The translations under genes were made by a program, and so were the position numbers. A DNA stretch of 16,399 nucleotides, taken from positions 1 to 16,399 of the forward strand of contig JAQUOB010000013.1 of assembly GCA_028717325.1 (NCBI GenBank), written 5' to 3'. The DNA is from Candidatus Margulisiibacteriota bacterium (GTDB taxonomy: Bacteria; Margulisbacteria; WOR-1; O2-12-FULL-45-9; XYB2-FULL-48-7). Below are positions 6,669-14,666 of the stretch, one piece after another. Below the pieces are notes generated by a model, which was not told the DNA's origin, searched no databases, and saw only the letters and a program-made list of their open reading frames with translations. Every line of letters starts with the position of its first letter. Position 1 is the first letter of the stretch.

Positions 6669-7834
6669 CACGCTCCTTTTTGACCGGACCTTGTTAAACC
6701 CCAGTGCTTTTGGTCCCATAACTCTTTGCCCTGTTTCAGCGACTTGATATCGCACTGCCAGGGACTGACCACATGCTGCAGGGCGATCTCATTGAACTCA
6801 TCTTCGGAAATCCCCAGATATTCCAAAAAGACCGGCAAGCTCGCCGGTTTTAAACCGTCGTAGGCCCGGACCAGCTTGATCGCTTCGTCGCGGCTCAAGC
6901 TGCCGGCCCTGATGTCGTCGGTCGTCAACTGGGCGGTCCGGCCGAAGCCCCGTTTGATGAACTTCAGGTAATCCCTGATCCCGGACATCATGCATTCCAG
7001 TTTTGTGTACCAGTATTTGTCCGGTATGCCTTCTACTTCGTCGACCTCCCAGCCCAATTCATTTTTGATCGTTTCAACCTGCCCGCGGACGTCCCAGGGA
7101 TGATAAGCGCCGTAACAGATCGAACGGTAGCCGATACTTTTTAAGTCCTTCAGCTTTGGATATTTATAGGGCGCCAGGTCCCGCATATCCACCGTGCCGT
7201 CCAGCATGCCATGCATATCGTCAGCGGTAATGCCCAGGTTAATGTAAACGTTAAAGGGCTTTTCATCCTGGTCTTCCGGATTGTCAAAATCGTAATAGCT
7301 GGTGTATTCCGCGGCGGATTCGCCCCAGATGAGCAAAGGAATTTTGTATTTGATGGCTATTTGCATCGGCCAGGCGAAAACCCCGCAGTGGCAGTGCCAG
7401 CAAAAATCCCCTTTGCGCTTCAACGATTCAAGCATCGTCTTTTTAACTACGGCGGGATTCGACCGGTAGATCAGGAAGTCGACGCCCAGTTCTCTCAAGA
7501 TCCTGTCCCGGTTGGCGATGTGGTGCGGCCGGTAAAAGTTGTGGTCGTACGATACCACCAGCGGCCTGACCTTGTATTTCTTGATCATAGTGTAAAGGAT
7601 AAAGGTACTGTCCTTGCCGCCGCTGATCGGCACGATACAATCGTATTTGCCCGTGCCTTTGAAGCGGTTCACGATCTCGCTGAATTCCTTTTCTTTCGCC
7701 GCCCAATCGACTTTTTCGTGTTTATATTCGTGCTGTTTACAGACATTGCAGACGCCGTTTTGGTCGAAAAAGATCGTCTCGTGCGTCTCGGGCATCACAC
7801 ACTTGGAACACCGTCTCAAATCCATCTTATCCAT
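6668..7834 (-). CDS. N-acetyl sugar amidotransferase 1 (WbpG/PseA/LegA family)
   Basis: This 388-residue ATP-dependent enzyme is of the class that uses ammonia from a HisH/HisF pair to turn an N-acetyl group on a sugar into an acetamidino group. Seen in sequence: two CxxC pairs (Cys9/Cys12 and Cys29/Cys32) that probably bind zinc, the PP-loop SGGKDS at 71-76 for ATP, VSYDHNFYRP at about 94-103, the Cys/His cluster CWHCHCG at 145-151 and GESAAEYTSYY at about 171-181. Length is normal for the family. It follows the HisF gene after 24 bases and has a strong ribosome site. By eye it is much closer to amidotransferase 2 (9235-10368) than to amidotransferase 3, so 1 and 2 look like duplicates flanking one HisH/HisF pair. 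The precise sugar and position modified are unknown. Confidence 0.93.
   Translation of the reverse strand: MDKMDLRRCSKCVMPETHETIFFDQNGVCNVCKQHEYKHEKVDWAAKEKEFSEIVNRFKGTGKYDCIVPISGGKDSTFILYTMIKKYKVRPLVVSYDHNFYRPHHIANRDRILRELGVDFLIYRSNPAVVKKTMLESLKRKGDFCWHCHCGVFAWPMQIAIKYKIPLLIWGESAAEYTSYYDFDNPEDQDEKPFNVYINLGITADDMHGMLDGTVDMRDLAPYKYPKLKDLKSIGYRSICYGAYHPWDVRGQVETIKNELGWEVDEVEGIPDKYWYTKLECMMSGIRDYLKFIKRGFGRTAQLTTDDIRAGSLSRDEAIKLVRAYDGLKPASLPVFLEYLGISEDEFNEIALQHVVSPWQCDIKSLKQGKELWDQKHWGLTRSGQKGA
6673..6678 (-). promoter_or_regulatory. Ribosome binding site AAGGAG for the RimJ/RimL-type GNAT
   Basis: AAGGAG lies four bases before the 6668 ATG and ten before the in-frame ATG at 6662, inside the last codons of amidotransferase 1. 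It supports a start here rather than at 6755. Confidence 0.6.
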
Positions 7835-7840
7835 TGATCT

Positions 7841-7847
7841 TTCCTCC
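7841..7847 (-). promoter_or_regulatory. Strong ribosome binding site GGAGGAA for amidotransferase 1
   Basis: GGAGGAA lies in the 24-base gap after the HisF gene, with GGAGG eight bases before the ATG at 7834. It fixes the start and gives this gene independent translation initiation, unlike its overlapping neighbours downstream. Confidence 0.7.
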
Positions 7848-7858
7848 GTTTTCGTTCA

Positions 7859-8617
7859 TTAAATCCTGACGTTGACCCCATTGTCTTTTAAATACAACCT
7901 GGCTTTGATCGGGCTCTGGTCCGTAAAATGAAAAATGCTGGCGGCCGCCACCCCGGAAGCCCGGCCGATCGTTATCCCTTCTTTCAGGTCCTTGAGCGTG
8001 CCGACCCCGCCGTGGGCGATCACCGGTATCGACAGAGCTTCGCTCACGAGCTTAATAAATTCCAGATCGTAGCCGGTCATTGTTCCTTCCTGGTCGATGG
8101 AAGTGACAATTAGCTCGCCGGCGCCCAGACGGGCGACCTCTTTGGCCCACTCGAACGGGTCTTTACCGGTCGCTTTCGTCCCGCCGTGGGAAAAGACCTC
8201 TCTTTTTCCCTGGTCGTTCAATTTATAATCGACGGCCGCCACAATATTGGCCCGGCCGAAATAGCCGGCGGCTGCTTCTAAAAAAGCCGGCTCCTCGATC
8301 GCCGCGGTGTTGATCGAGACCTTATCGGCGCCGGCCGACAGGAGAACCTTGATGTCTTCGATGGTCTTGACCCCGCCGCCGACGGTCAAAGGCATAAAAC
8401 ATTCCTGGGCGGTCTCGGTCACGATATTCAGCAGGACGTCTCTCTCCTCCCGGCTGGCCAGGATATCCAGAAAGACCAGTTCGTCGACCCGCTGCGCGTC
8501 ATAGATCCGGGCTGCCGTAATGGGCGCGCCGGTGTCCCGATAATCGGTAAAGCGTTTGCCTTTAACGCAACGGCCGTGTTTCAGCAGCAGTATCGGTATG
8601 ATCCGGTTCTTAAGCAT
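7859..8617 (-). CDS. HisF homologue 1, ammonia-conducting partner of amidotransferase
   Basis: This 252-residue (beta-alpha)8 barrel is clearly related to the cyclase subunit of imidazole glycerol phosphate synthase. The phosphate-binding loops are kept (VGGG near 79-82, SINTAA at 101-106, AHGG near 201-204, ASIFHF near 226-231). Against Thermotoga HisF, the general-acid Asp11 is Leu11 (RIIPILLLK), while the other catalytic Asp130 is kept (AAVDYK). The four residues that form the ammonia gate in Thermotoga HisF are all present: Arg5, Glu46, Lys99 and Glu168. This fits a role in passing ammonia from HisH to the amidotransferase rather than making imidazole glycerol phosphate. It starts with ATG three bases after the HisH stop. 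The family is known as HisF2-like in O-antigen clusters; loss of the histidine-pathway activity is inferred. Confidence 0.92.
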   Translation of the reverse strand: MLKNRIIPILLLKHGRCVKGKRFTDYRDTGAPITAARIYDAQRVDELVFLDILASREERDVLLNIVTETAQECFMPLTVGGGVKTIEDIKVLLSAGADKVSINTAAIEEPAFLEAAAGYFGRANIVAAVDYKLNDQGKREVFSHGGTKATGKDPFEWAKEVARLGAGELIVTSIDQEGTMTGYDLEFIKLVSEALSIPVIAHGGVGTLKDLKEGITIGRASGVAAASIFHFTDQSPIKARLYLKDNGVNVRI

Positions 8618-8620
8618 GCC

Positions 8621-9238
8621 CTACCCGTCCTTCATTGAAATAAAATTTTCCAATATTCTCAAGCCCGACTGCTGGCTCTTTTCCGGATGGAATTGGACCA
8701 GATGGATGTTGTCCCGGCGGATCGCCGCGACAAAATCCCCGCCGTAGTCGCAGACCCCGGCCACGACTTTCTCGTCCTTCGGCACAAAGTGATAACTGTG
8801 GACGAAATATAAAGTGCCGGGCGATTTCAGGCCGCTAAACAGCGGCGAGCCGTTAACAAACTTTACGTCATCCCAACCCATGTGCGGCACTTTGATCCCG
8901 GCCGCCTTGAACTGGATGACCTCTCCCTCGATCCAGCCCAGGCCGCGGTTGCCGCCACCCTCTTCGCCAAAGGCCGCGGCCAGATGCATGCCGAGACAAA
9001 TGCCGAGAAAAGGTTTGCCCTTGTCCATTACTTCTTTAGTCAGCTGTTCGGCAAAACCGGATTCGTTCAAGTGTTTTATCCCTTGAGCGAAAGAGCCGAC
9101 GCCGGGCAGAACGATGCGCTCCGCCGCCGCGAGATCCCTGGGATCGCTGCTGACCAAAACCTCCGCACCCGCGGTTTCCAGGGCTTTGCTCACTGAATGC
9201 AGGTTCCCCATCCCGTAATCGATGACGACGATCGTCAC
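8621..9238 (-). CDS. HisH-type glutamine amidotransferase 1
   Basis: The 205-residue class I glutaminase should release ammonia from glutamine for its HisF partner. The triad is intact: Cys81 in GICLGMHL, and His184 and Glu186 in QFHPEKS. Other HisH marks are DYGMGNLHSV at 7-16, LPGVGSF at 44-50, PHMGWDDV near 118-125 and YFVHSYH near 144-150. Lys187 corresponds to the HisH lysine that pairs with the conserved HisF Asp98 at the interface, and HisF homologue 1 has that Asp. The start is a GTG at 9238 that overlaps the stop of amidotransferase 2 (GTGA). Length is normal. No other histidine-biosynthesis gene is nearby, and the flanking amidotransferases point to sugar amidination. Confidence 0.93.
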   Translation of the reverse strand: MTIVVIDYGMGNLHSVSKALETAGAEVLVSSDPRDLAAAERIVLPGVGSFAQGIKHLNESGFAEQLTKEVMDKGKPFLGICLGMHLAAAFGEEGGGNRGLGWIEGEVIQFKAAGIKVPHMGWDDVKFVNGSPLFSGLKSPGTLYFVHSYHFVPKDEKVVAGVCDYGGDFVAAIRRDNIHLVQFHPEKSQQSGLRILENFISMKDG

Positions 9239-10368
9239 AGATCTCTCCAGTCCCAGACATCCTGGTCATAAAGCCGGTTGCCCGTCGCCGTTTTGGCAAA
9301 ATCATGCTTGTACGGGCTGACCGCGTGGCTCAAGGCGATGCGATTGAACTCGTCTTCTCTCATGTCGATCATTTTCAGAAAGAGGTCGAGCGTCTGCGGC
9401 CGTTTCCCCTCGTACTCAGCGATCAGCTTTTCCGCTTCCGCCCGCGTCAGCCGGTTATTCCTGATGTCGATCGAAGAGAGATGCGAGACCCGGGCATAAC
9501 CGCGCTTGATGAATTTAATGTAATCCCGCATCCCGGTCAGCATGCATTCCACTTTTTCGTAGGAGTAGCCGGGCGGCACGCCTTCGACCACGTCCCCCTC
9601 CCAGCCGAGTTCGCTCATGATCAGTTCGGACTGTTTCTTGACATCCCAGGGAATATAACTTCCCAGACAGACGGAACGGCACTTAATGGCGGAGAGCTGT
9701 TTATAAGACGGGTAGCGGAAGCCGTCAAGCTCCGCGAGCGGCACGTTGATCATCCCCGACATGTCGTCCGCCGTGATGCCGAGATTGATCCACATGTTGA
9801 ACCTCTTTTCATCGACCTCTTCGTTTTCGCCGTAGCCGTAGTAGCTGGTGTACTCCGCGCTCGGCTCACCCCAAAAGACCAGCGGCACATTGTACTTCAC
9901 CGCGATCTGCATCGGATAGGCGAAGATGCCGGTGTGGCAGTGCCAGCAAAAGTCGCCCTTGCGGATAAAGCTTTCTCTCATCGTTTTTTTAACGACCTGC
10001 CAGTCGGTCTGGAACTTCAAGAAATCGACTCCGAGGGCGCGGATGGTCCGATCGACGTTCTGGATCGTCTTCGGGCGGTAAAAGTGATGGTCGTAAGAAA
10101 CGACAAGCGGCTTCACCTTATATTTTTTCACCAGATGATAAAGCGTGAAGGTGCTGTCTTTGCCGCCGCTAAAAGGGATGATGCAGTCATAATCGTATTT
10201 TCCCCTGTATTGCTCGATCAGCTCGACCAGTTCCTTCTCCTTGGCCGGCCAGTCGATCTTTTCTTTTTTCAGCTCGTGCTGGCGGCAGATATTGCAGACA
10301 CCTGCCTTATCAAAAATAATCGTTTCGTGGGTCTCGGGAATAACACACTTCGAACATCTTTTAATCAT
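9235..10368 (-). CDS. N-acetyl sugar amidotransferase 2 (WbpG/PseA/LegA family)
   Basis: This 377-residue protein is a close relative of amidotransferase 1: Cys5/Cys8 and Cys25/Cys28 as CxxC pairs, the PP-loop SGGKDS at 67-72, VSYDHHFYRP at about 90-99, CWHCHTG at 141-147 and GEPSAEYTSYYG at about 167-178. By eye more than half of all positions match amidotransferase 1, including the stretch NLGITADDM. The second Cys of the WHCHC motif is Thr here, which may mark a difference in metal binding or substrate. Its stop overlaps the GTG start of HisH 1, so the two are translationally coupled and this copy is the natural primary partner of that pair. Expected reaction: ATP-dependent transfer of ammonia onto a sugar N-acetyl group. 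The target sugar is unknown. Confidence 0.93.
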   Translation of the reverse strand: MIKRCSKCVIPETHETIIFDKAGVCNICRQHELKKEKIDWPAKEKELVELIEQYRGKYDYDCIIPFSGGKDSTFTLYHLVKKYKVKPLVVSYDHHFYRPKTIQNVDRTIRALGVDFLKFQTDWQVVKKTMRESFIRKGDFCWHCHTGIFAYPMQIAVKYNVPLVFWGEPSAEYTSYYGYGENEEVDEKRFNMWINLGITADDMSGMINVPLAELDGFRYPSYKQLSAIKCRSVCLGSYIPWDVKKQSELIMSELGWEGDVVEGVPPGYSYEKVECMLTGMRDYIKFIKRGYARVSHLSSIDIRNNRLTRAEAEKLIAEYEGKRPQTLDLFLKMIDMREDEFNRIALSHAVSPYKHDFAKTATGNRLYDQDVWDWRDL

Positions 10369-10374
10369 ATTTTT

Positions 10375-10380
10375 CTCCTT
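10375..10380 (-). promoter_or_regulatory. Ribosome binding site AAGGAG for amidotransferase 2
   Basis: AAGGAG lies six bases before the ATG at 10368 in the short gap after the aminotransferase gene. It confirms that start and re-initiates translation at the head of the second amidination module. Confidence 0.65.
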
Positions 10381-10381
10381 T

Positions 10382-11692
10382 TTAAGTTAAGCGCTTGAAG
10401 CCGGTGTGCGACAGCGGACCTTTCAACTGTTTTTCAACGCTGTTATTTTCGAGCGCTTTGCCGATCAGGGCAAAAGCCTGGTCGACCGCCGCCAGATATT
10501 CAGCGATCTGGCCGTCGGTGTGGGCATAGGAAGCGTAAAAGGCGGTCGTCGCCAGGAAGCCCTTTTCCAGCATTATCTGGGTAAACAGCGTTTTGGCGGC
10601 TATCTGATTCGGATAATTGAAAGAGAAATGCCCGAGTGGCGCGATCCCGCTCACTTCGATCTTTAAGCCGTTGCGCTCCGCCGCTGCGGCCCAGCCGGCT
10701 TTGACTTTTTCGCCGGCTTCGATCAGCCGCCGGCTGACATTATTTTTCCTCATCTTTTCGATGGTCGCCAGCGCCGCGACCGGGCCGAGCCTTTCCGTCC
10801 AATAGGTGCTGCTGATAAACGTATCCTGCGCTTTTTGCATCACCTTTTTCCGGCCGATGATCGCCGCCATCGGATAACCGTTGCTCATCCCCTTGCCGAA
10901 GACCGCCAGGTCCGGGTTAACATTAAAATTCAGGTGGGCACCGCCGAGATTCAGCCGCCAGCCGGCCGTGATCTCGTCGAAGATCAGCACAATGCCCAGC
11001 TCCTCGGTCACCCGCCTGATCGTTTCGATAAACTCCTGGTCGGGATAATGGTTCCTGATCGACTCCATCACGACCGTCCCGACGCTCCCTTTGTGCTTCG
11101 CGATGATCTGCAAGAACTCATCCGTATTATTATAATTGAAAGGGATTGAGGTGCCGGCCAACCCCCTGGGCACGCCGAGCGGGCTCAAGCCCGGCAGCAG
11201 ATGGCCGTCCAGCGACCCTTCGCTCTCTAAATTGGCGGCCAGATACCAGTCGTGCCAGCCGTGGTAGCCGCAGAACAGGACCTTATCTTTGCCGGTGGCC
11301 GCTCGGGCAATCCTGACGGCGATCGCCATCGCCTCGCCGCCGGTCCTGGCGTATCTCGCCATCTCCGCCCAGGGATGAAGCTCGATCAAGAGCTCCGCCA
11401 GTTCAACTTCTTCCGGGGCGTTCAAAGTCGTCATACCGCCTTTATCCACGGCGGCTTTGACCGCCGAATCGACGTCGTCGTCGGCGTAGCCCAGGATCGC
11501 GGCCCCGATCCCCATGTAGCTCATGTCCAGATAGCGGTTGCCGTCGAGGTCCCAGATGTAACAGCCCTTGGCCTTTTCATAATAGGCCGGCCACAAGTCA
11601 GGCAAGAACATCTCCGGCCGCTTGCTTAAGAGTTGCGTCCCGCCGGGAATGATCCGTTTCGCCCGGTGATATTTTTCTTGAGATAAGCCCAT
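10382..11692 (-). CDS. Class III PLP-dependent aminotransferase (glutamate-1-semialdehyde aminomutase-like)
   Basis: The 436-residue product has the class III fold: RIIPGGTQLLSKRP near the N-terminus (as in glutamate-1-semialdehyde aminomutase), GYHGWHDWY at 142-150, LIFDEITAGWR at 236-246 with the cofactor Asp239, and FGKGMSNGYPMAAIIG at 265-280 with Lys267 as the PLP lysine. Such proteins are often annotated as heme-pathway aminomutases. The setting between an SpsF-like nucleotidyltransferase and sugar amidotransferases argues for a transaminase or aminomutase acting on a carbohydrate or short-chain oxo compound instead. The start at 11692 is two bases after the stop of the nucleotidyltransferase gene, with GAGG upstream. 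The substrate is unknown. A true heme role cannot be excluded from sequence alone but is unlikely here. Confidence 0.88.
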   Translation of the reverse strand: MGLSQEKYHRAKRIIPGGTQLLSKRPEMFLPDLWPAYYEKAKGCYIWDLDGNRYLDMSYMGIGAAILGYADDDVDSAVKAAVDKGGMTTLNAPEEVELAELLIELHPWAEMARYARTGGEAMAIAVRIARAATGKDKVLFCGYHGWHDWYLAANLESEGSLDGHLLPGLSPLGVPRGLAGTSIPFNYNNTDEFLQIIAKHKGSVGTVVMESIRNHYPDQEFIETIRRVTEELGIVLIFDEITAGWRLNLGGAHLNFNVNPDLAVFGKGMSNGYPMAAIIGRKKVMQKAQDTFISSTYWTERLGPVAALATIEKMRKNNVSRRLIEAGEKVKAGWAAAAERNGLKIEVSGIAPLGHFSFNYPNQIAAKTLFTQIMLEKGFLATTAFYASYAHTDGQIAEYLAAVDQAFALIGKALENNSVEKQLKGPLSHTGFKRLT

Positions 11693-11694
11693 CG

Positions 11695-12459
11695 TTACAG
11701 CCTCGCTTCCATTATTTTATCTTCGGCCAGGGACTTCGCGTAACCTTCGTTCCGCTTGATGTTCTGGTTGGCGCTGAAAAGCTCCGGTTTTTCATCGTAC
11801 AATTTTAAGATGTCTTTTAAACGAAAATCGGGATTCTCGTGATACAAATTCTCAAACACGTTGCTGACCACCGTCCAGTCGGACGCTTCGTCCACCGTTA
11901 ACCTCAACTGCGAAAGATCCCGGTCAAACTCCAGCACTTTTAAGTTAAACTGCCCTTCGTTTTTCCAGATATACGGGGTGACGTGTTCCCTCTCCGATTT
12001 CAATTCGGCCTTCCGCCAGGCCTTGTCCAAACTTTTAAAATTGAAAATCTCGGTGTCAAAGCCTTCCGGATACGATGGCCCGGTCCGCACGGCGTCCAAT
12101 TTTCGGTTGTCCAAATAAAAGCGAATTATCTCGCTGGAGATGTCCGGATCGATCAACGGGCAATCGGCCGTCAGCCTGATGACGACGCCAAGGCCATGCG
12201 CCCTGGCCGCCTGATAATAGCGGTCGAGCACGTCGTCTTCGCTGCCGCGAAAGGACTCAACCCCTAATTCCCGGGCGTAGTCATAGATCGCCTGGTCGGC
12301 CGGCTCGGTGGTGGTGGCGACCACGATCTTGTCGACGGCCGCGATCCGCTTCAGCCGCTCCAGCGAATAAAAAAGCAGCGGCCGGCCGAGTATCTCTTTC
12401 ATCACCTTGCCGGGCAGTCGCTTCGCCCCCATCCGGGCTTGAATGATTATCCCGATCAT
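11695..12459 (-). CDS. SpsF-like cytidylyltransferase-fold nucleotidyltransferase
   Basis: The 254-residue protein opens with IIIQARMGAKRLPGKVM (4-20), the nucleotide-binding loop of the CMP-Kdo and CMP-sialic acid synthetase superfamily in its SpsF form. Further marks are RGSEDDVLDRYY at 71-82 and RLTADCPLIDPD at 95-106, which carry the acidic residues expected to hold magnesium. The usual role of this fold is to activate an acid or alcohol with CTP. SpsF proteins of spore-coat and surface-glycan clusters have few characterised members. It could be the CMP-activating enzyme for the nonulosonic acid (the PseF role), but the SpsF-type sequence and its tight linkage to the aminotransferase and oxidoreductase favour a separate precursor. 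The ATG overlaps the stop of the upstream oxidoreductase (ATGA). Confidence 0.87.
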   Translation of the reverse strand: MIGIIIQARMGAKRLPGKVMKEILGRPLLFYSLERLKRIAAVDKIVVATTTEPADQAIYDYARELGVESFRGSEDDVLDRYYQAARAHGLGVVIRLTADCPLIDPDISSEIIRFYLDNRKLDAVRTGPSYPEGFDTEIFNFKSLDKAWRKAELKSEREHVTPYIWKNEGQFNLKVLEFDRDLSQLRLTVDEASDWTVVSNVFENLYHENPDFRLKDILKLYDEKPELFSANQNIKRNEGYAKSLAEDKIMEARL

Positions 12460-13445
12460 ATTGTTACCGCCTGTCCCGAAGCGGACGAGCGCTTGGCCGC
12501 TTCGATCACTTTTAACGTCTGCCTGGCCTGGCGTATGTCCGTCAGCGGCTCTGCCTTCCCCGTCAAGATATCAAGAAAGTGCCGCATCTCCGCCAGATAC
12601 ATTTGATTCAGTTCATAAGCCGGGTCGCCGCCGATCTTCCGCCATTTTTTTGTCGCCTTCGAATAGATGTTTATTTCCTTTTTAAGGAAGTCCCACTCCA
12701 GACAACCCTGATCGCCGTACAAATAATAACTCCGCCTGTAAGGCTGCTGGATATAATCCAGGTGGATCGTGCCGACGGCTCCGCTCTCCAGCTCGACGAT
12801 CAGTGCCGCAATATCTTCGGTATCGATCTCGAGATCGCTGTATTTGCCGGTCAAACAGGCCACCTTTTTTATCGGCGATAAAAACCACTGCAGATAATCG
12901 ATCTCATGAGAGTCAAGCAAGACCCCGCCGCCCAGCCGGCTGTTGGCGCTGTAGCCCTGCCGGTAATCCTCGAGGGGATGCCAGTCCGGCAGATATTGGC
13001 CGGCAATGACGGTAAAAGACAGCACCCGGCCGATAACGCCCTGATCGAGCAGCTCTTTCATTTTTATAAAATCAGGGAAAAACTTCCAATTGCTCCCCAT
13101 AAAGAATTTCAGCTTTTTATTTTCAATAATGTCCGTCAATTCCGCCAGGCTATCCAGATTATGGGAGAGCGGCTTCTCAACGAACAGGTGGCAGCCCGCC
13201 CGCGCCGCCGCGATCGCGTATTTAAGATGCAGATGGTTCGGGACGCACACGATCACCGCCGCCGGCCGCTCAAGCTCCAAAGCCGCGGCATAGTCGTCAT
13301 ACGACTTCAAACTGAATTTAGCCTTGACGTCGGCCAGGCGTTTTTTGTCGACATCCACAGCGATCAGCTCGAAACCGCCCAGCGACCGCAAATTCTCCAG
13401 GTGCCGGCTGCCGATCGAACCGCAGCCGACGACTAAAATCTTCAT
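12456..13445 (-). CDS. Gfo/Idh/MocA-family oxidoreductase
   Basis: The 329-residue protein has an N-terminal Rossmann fold with VVGCGSIGSRHLENL at 5-19, an acidic AVDVDKKR turn at 29-36 suggesting NAD, and the family EKP at 90-92 with Lys91. The C-terminal sheet domain carries LGGGVLLDSHEIDYLQW (171-187), where His180 and Asp183 are candidate catalytic residues. These enzymes oxidise or reduce hydroxyl groups of sugars and polyols. The ATG at 13445 has AAAAGGAAG nine bases upstream, and the gene starts a three-gene unit with the nucleotidyltransferase and the aminotransferase. An oxidation followed by transamination is a plausible order of steps (inference). The substrate is unknown, and these proteins are common in glycan clusters. 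Confidence 0.9.
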   Translation of the reverse strand: MKILVVGCGSIGSRHLENLRSLGGFELIAVDVDKKRLADVKAKFSLKSYDDYAAALELERPAAVIVCVPNHLHLKYAIAAARAGCHLFVEKPLSHNLDSLAELTDIIENKKLKFFMGSNWKFFPDFIKMKELLDQGVIGRVLSFTVIAGQYLPDWHPLEDYRQGYSANSRLGGGVLLDSHEIDYLQWFLSPIKKVACLTGKYSDLEIDTEDIAALIVELESGAVGTIHLDYIQQPYRRSYYLYGDQGCLEWDFLKKEINIYSKATKKWRKIGGDPAYELNQMYLAEMRHFLDILTGKAEPLTDIRQARQTLKVIEAAKRSSASGQAVTI

Positions 13446-13471
13446 TTATTTTTTCTTCCTTTTAAATTTCA

Positions 13472-14659
13472 TCAAATTCCGACCGCGGCAGTGCTTTCAT
13501 CCCAGAGGTTATCCTTCCGCCAGCTGTCGCCCTCCTGCCACCAGACCCGGGCGTCGCGGAAAGTATCGGCGATCCGGTCAAATTCCCCTTCGGTCATGCC
13601 GACATAAGGCAGCCAGCGTCCCAGGTCCCGCGGCTTGACGTGATCCATCTGCCGGACGATCTTAACCGCTTCGTCGCGGGTCATTTTGCCCGACCGGATA
13701 TCCTTGCAGCAGTGATCGGTCGCCCGGCCATAGCCGAACTTGACGTATTTCATGTAATCATGCAGGCCGTTCTCGTGCATATCGTCAAGGTTCGACATCC
13801 GGCGGTAGGTGCGGTCAAAAGGCTCAGGCGACGGCTTGAAGCCGTATTTCTCGATCACCATTTGGCCGTGTTCGTTCGCTTCCCATTTCAAATAATTGGC
13901 CAGGAACAAGCCCCTGACGCCGACCCGGCTGATCTCCTCGTCTGTGGGATACATCCAGGGCAGCAGGTCTTTAGCCGTTAAACCTTCCTCGATCTCCGGT
14001 TTGCCCAGGCGGGCCAGGCCCTCGTCGGTCATATCGTGCCACTCAAAACCGCGCAGGCAATGCTCGTGGCGGTAACGGTAGGTGAACTCGACCAGGTCTT
14101 TGTACGAATGCATGCCGCCCAGGTCCATAAAACCATGCTCGCCCCAGATCATCAGCGGCACGTTGAACTGGACGGCGACCCTGACCGGGTAGGTGTAGAT
14201 CCCGGCGTGGGCGTGCCAGTTCATGTCCCCCATTAATTTAAAACCGATACGGTTCAGCTTGACCAGCGTGTCGATGCTCGGCGTAAAAAAGATGTGGTCG
14301 ACCCCGAAGACCTCCCTCATGTTCTGGACGTTCTCCAGGCCGGTCTTGGTGTAGTTGTTGCCGTTGTAAGTGACCAGCAGCGGATTTAAGCCGTAAACTT
14401 TTTTTATGACGTGCACCTGGAAATAGCTGTCCTTGCCCCCGCTGACCGGGATGATGCAGTCGTAGTTGCGGCCGTCTTTGGAGCGATGCTCTTCGATGAT
14501 CCGCTCGAATATTTTCTTCTTTTTGTCCCAGTTGATCTCGACCCGCTCGGCGGCGGTGCGGCAGCCGCTGCAGACCCCCTGGTCGTCAAAGGCCAGCGGC
14601 ACGGCCGACGAAGCCGGATAAACACATTTCTTGCAGTAGCGCATCTTGGGCGGTCTCAT
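13472..14659 (-). CDS. N-acetyl sugar amidotransferase 3 (WbpG/LegA-like, divergent from copies 1 and 2)
   Basis: The 395-residue protein keeps the family frame: CxxC pairs at Cys9/Cys12 and Cys30/Cys33, the PP-loop SGGKDS at 73-78, VTYNGNNY at about 96-103, IWGEHG near 174, and RMSNLDDMHENGLHDYMK in the C-terminal half. It differs from copies 1 and 2 in that the inner motif is NWHAHAG (147-153) instead of CWHCHCG or CWHCHTG, so the extra Cys residues are absent. It ends with ADTFRDARVWW and a short acidic tail. The start follows the HisF 2 stop by seven bases, with the ribosome site overlapping that stop. This copy matches amidotransferases usually found in O-antigen and nonulosonate clusters; it should be served by HisH 2/HisF 2. 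The substrate is not resolved by sequence. Confidence 0.93.
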   Translation of the reverse strand: MRPPKMRYCKKCVYPASSAVPLAFDDQGVCSGCRTAAERVEINWDKKKKIFERIIEEHRSKDGRNYDCIIPVSGGKDSYFQVHVIKKVYGLNPLLVTYNGNNYTKTGLENVQNMREVFGVDHIFFTPSIDTLVKLNRIGFKLMGDMNWHAHAGIYTYPVRVAVQFNVPLMIWGEHGFMDLGGMHSYKDLVEFTYRYRHEHCLRGFEWHDMTDEGLARLGKPEIEEGLTAKDLLPWMYPTDEEISRVGVRGLFLANYLKWEANEHGQMVIEKYGFKPSPEPFDRTYRRMSNLDDMHENGLHDYMKYVKFGYGRATDHCCKDIRSGKMTRDEAVKIVRQMDHVKPRDLGRWLPYVGMTEGEFDRIADTFRDARVWWQEGDSWRKDNLWDESTAAVGI

Positions 14660-14666
14660 GTTCTTC

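Noticed and set aside
6669..6755. N-terminal extension of the RimJ/RimL-type GNAT to 6755
   Set aside because: The extension lies within the amidotransferase 1 gene, is not part of the GNAT fold, and AAGGAG plus a TGATG junction mark the start at 6668.
9304..10398. Long open frame (364 codons) on the plus strand
   Set aside because: It is antisense to amidotransferase 2, whose frame has the CxxC pairs and PP-loop. The plus-strand product shows no family motif.
10382..11692. Glutamate-1-semialdehyde aminomutase of heme synthesis
   Set aside because: The sequence has the class III fold and an aminomutase-like N-terminus, but its coupling to an SpsF-like transferase and a Gfo/Idh enzyme inside a glycan operon makes a sugar-pathway role more likely.
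6668..14659. PP-loop proteins as tRNA-modifying enzymes (TilS or TtcA type)
   Set aside because: SGGKDS and CxxC pairs also occur in those families, but the WHxH motif, the GE(S/P/H) segment and the linkage to HisH/HisF and pse genes fit sugar amidotransferases.
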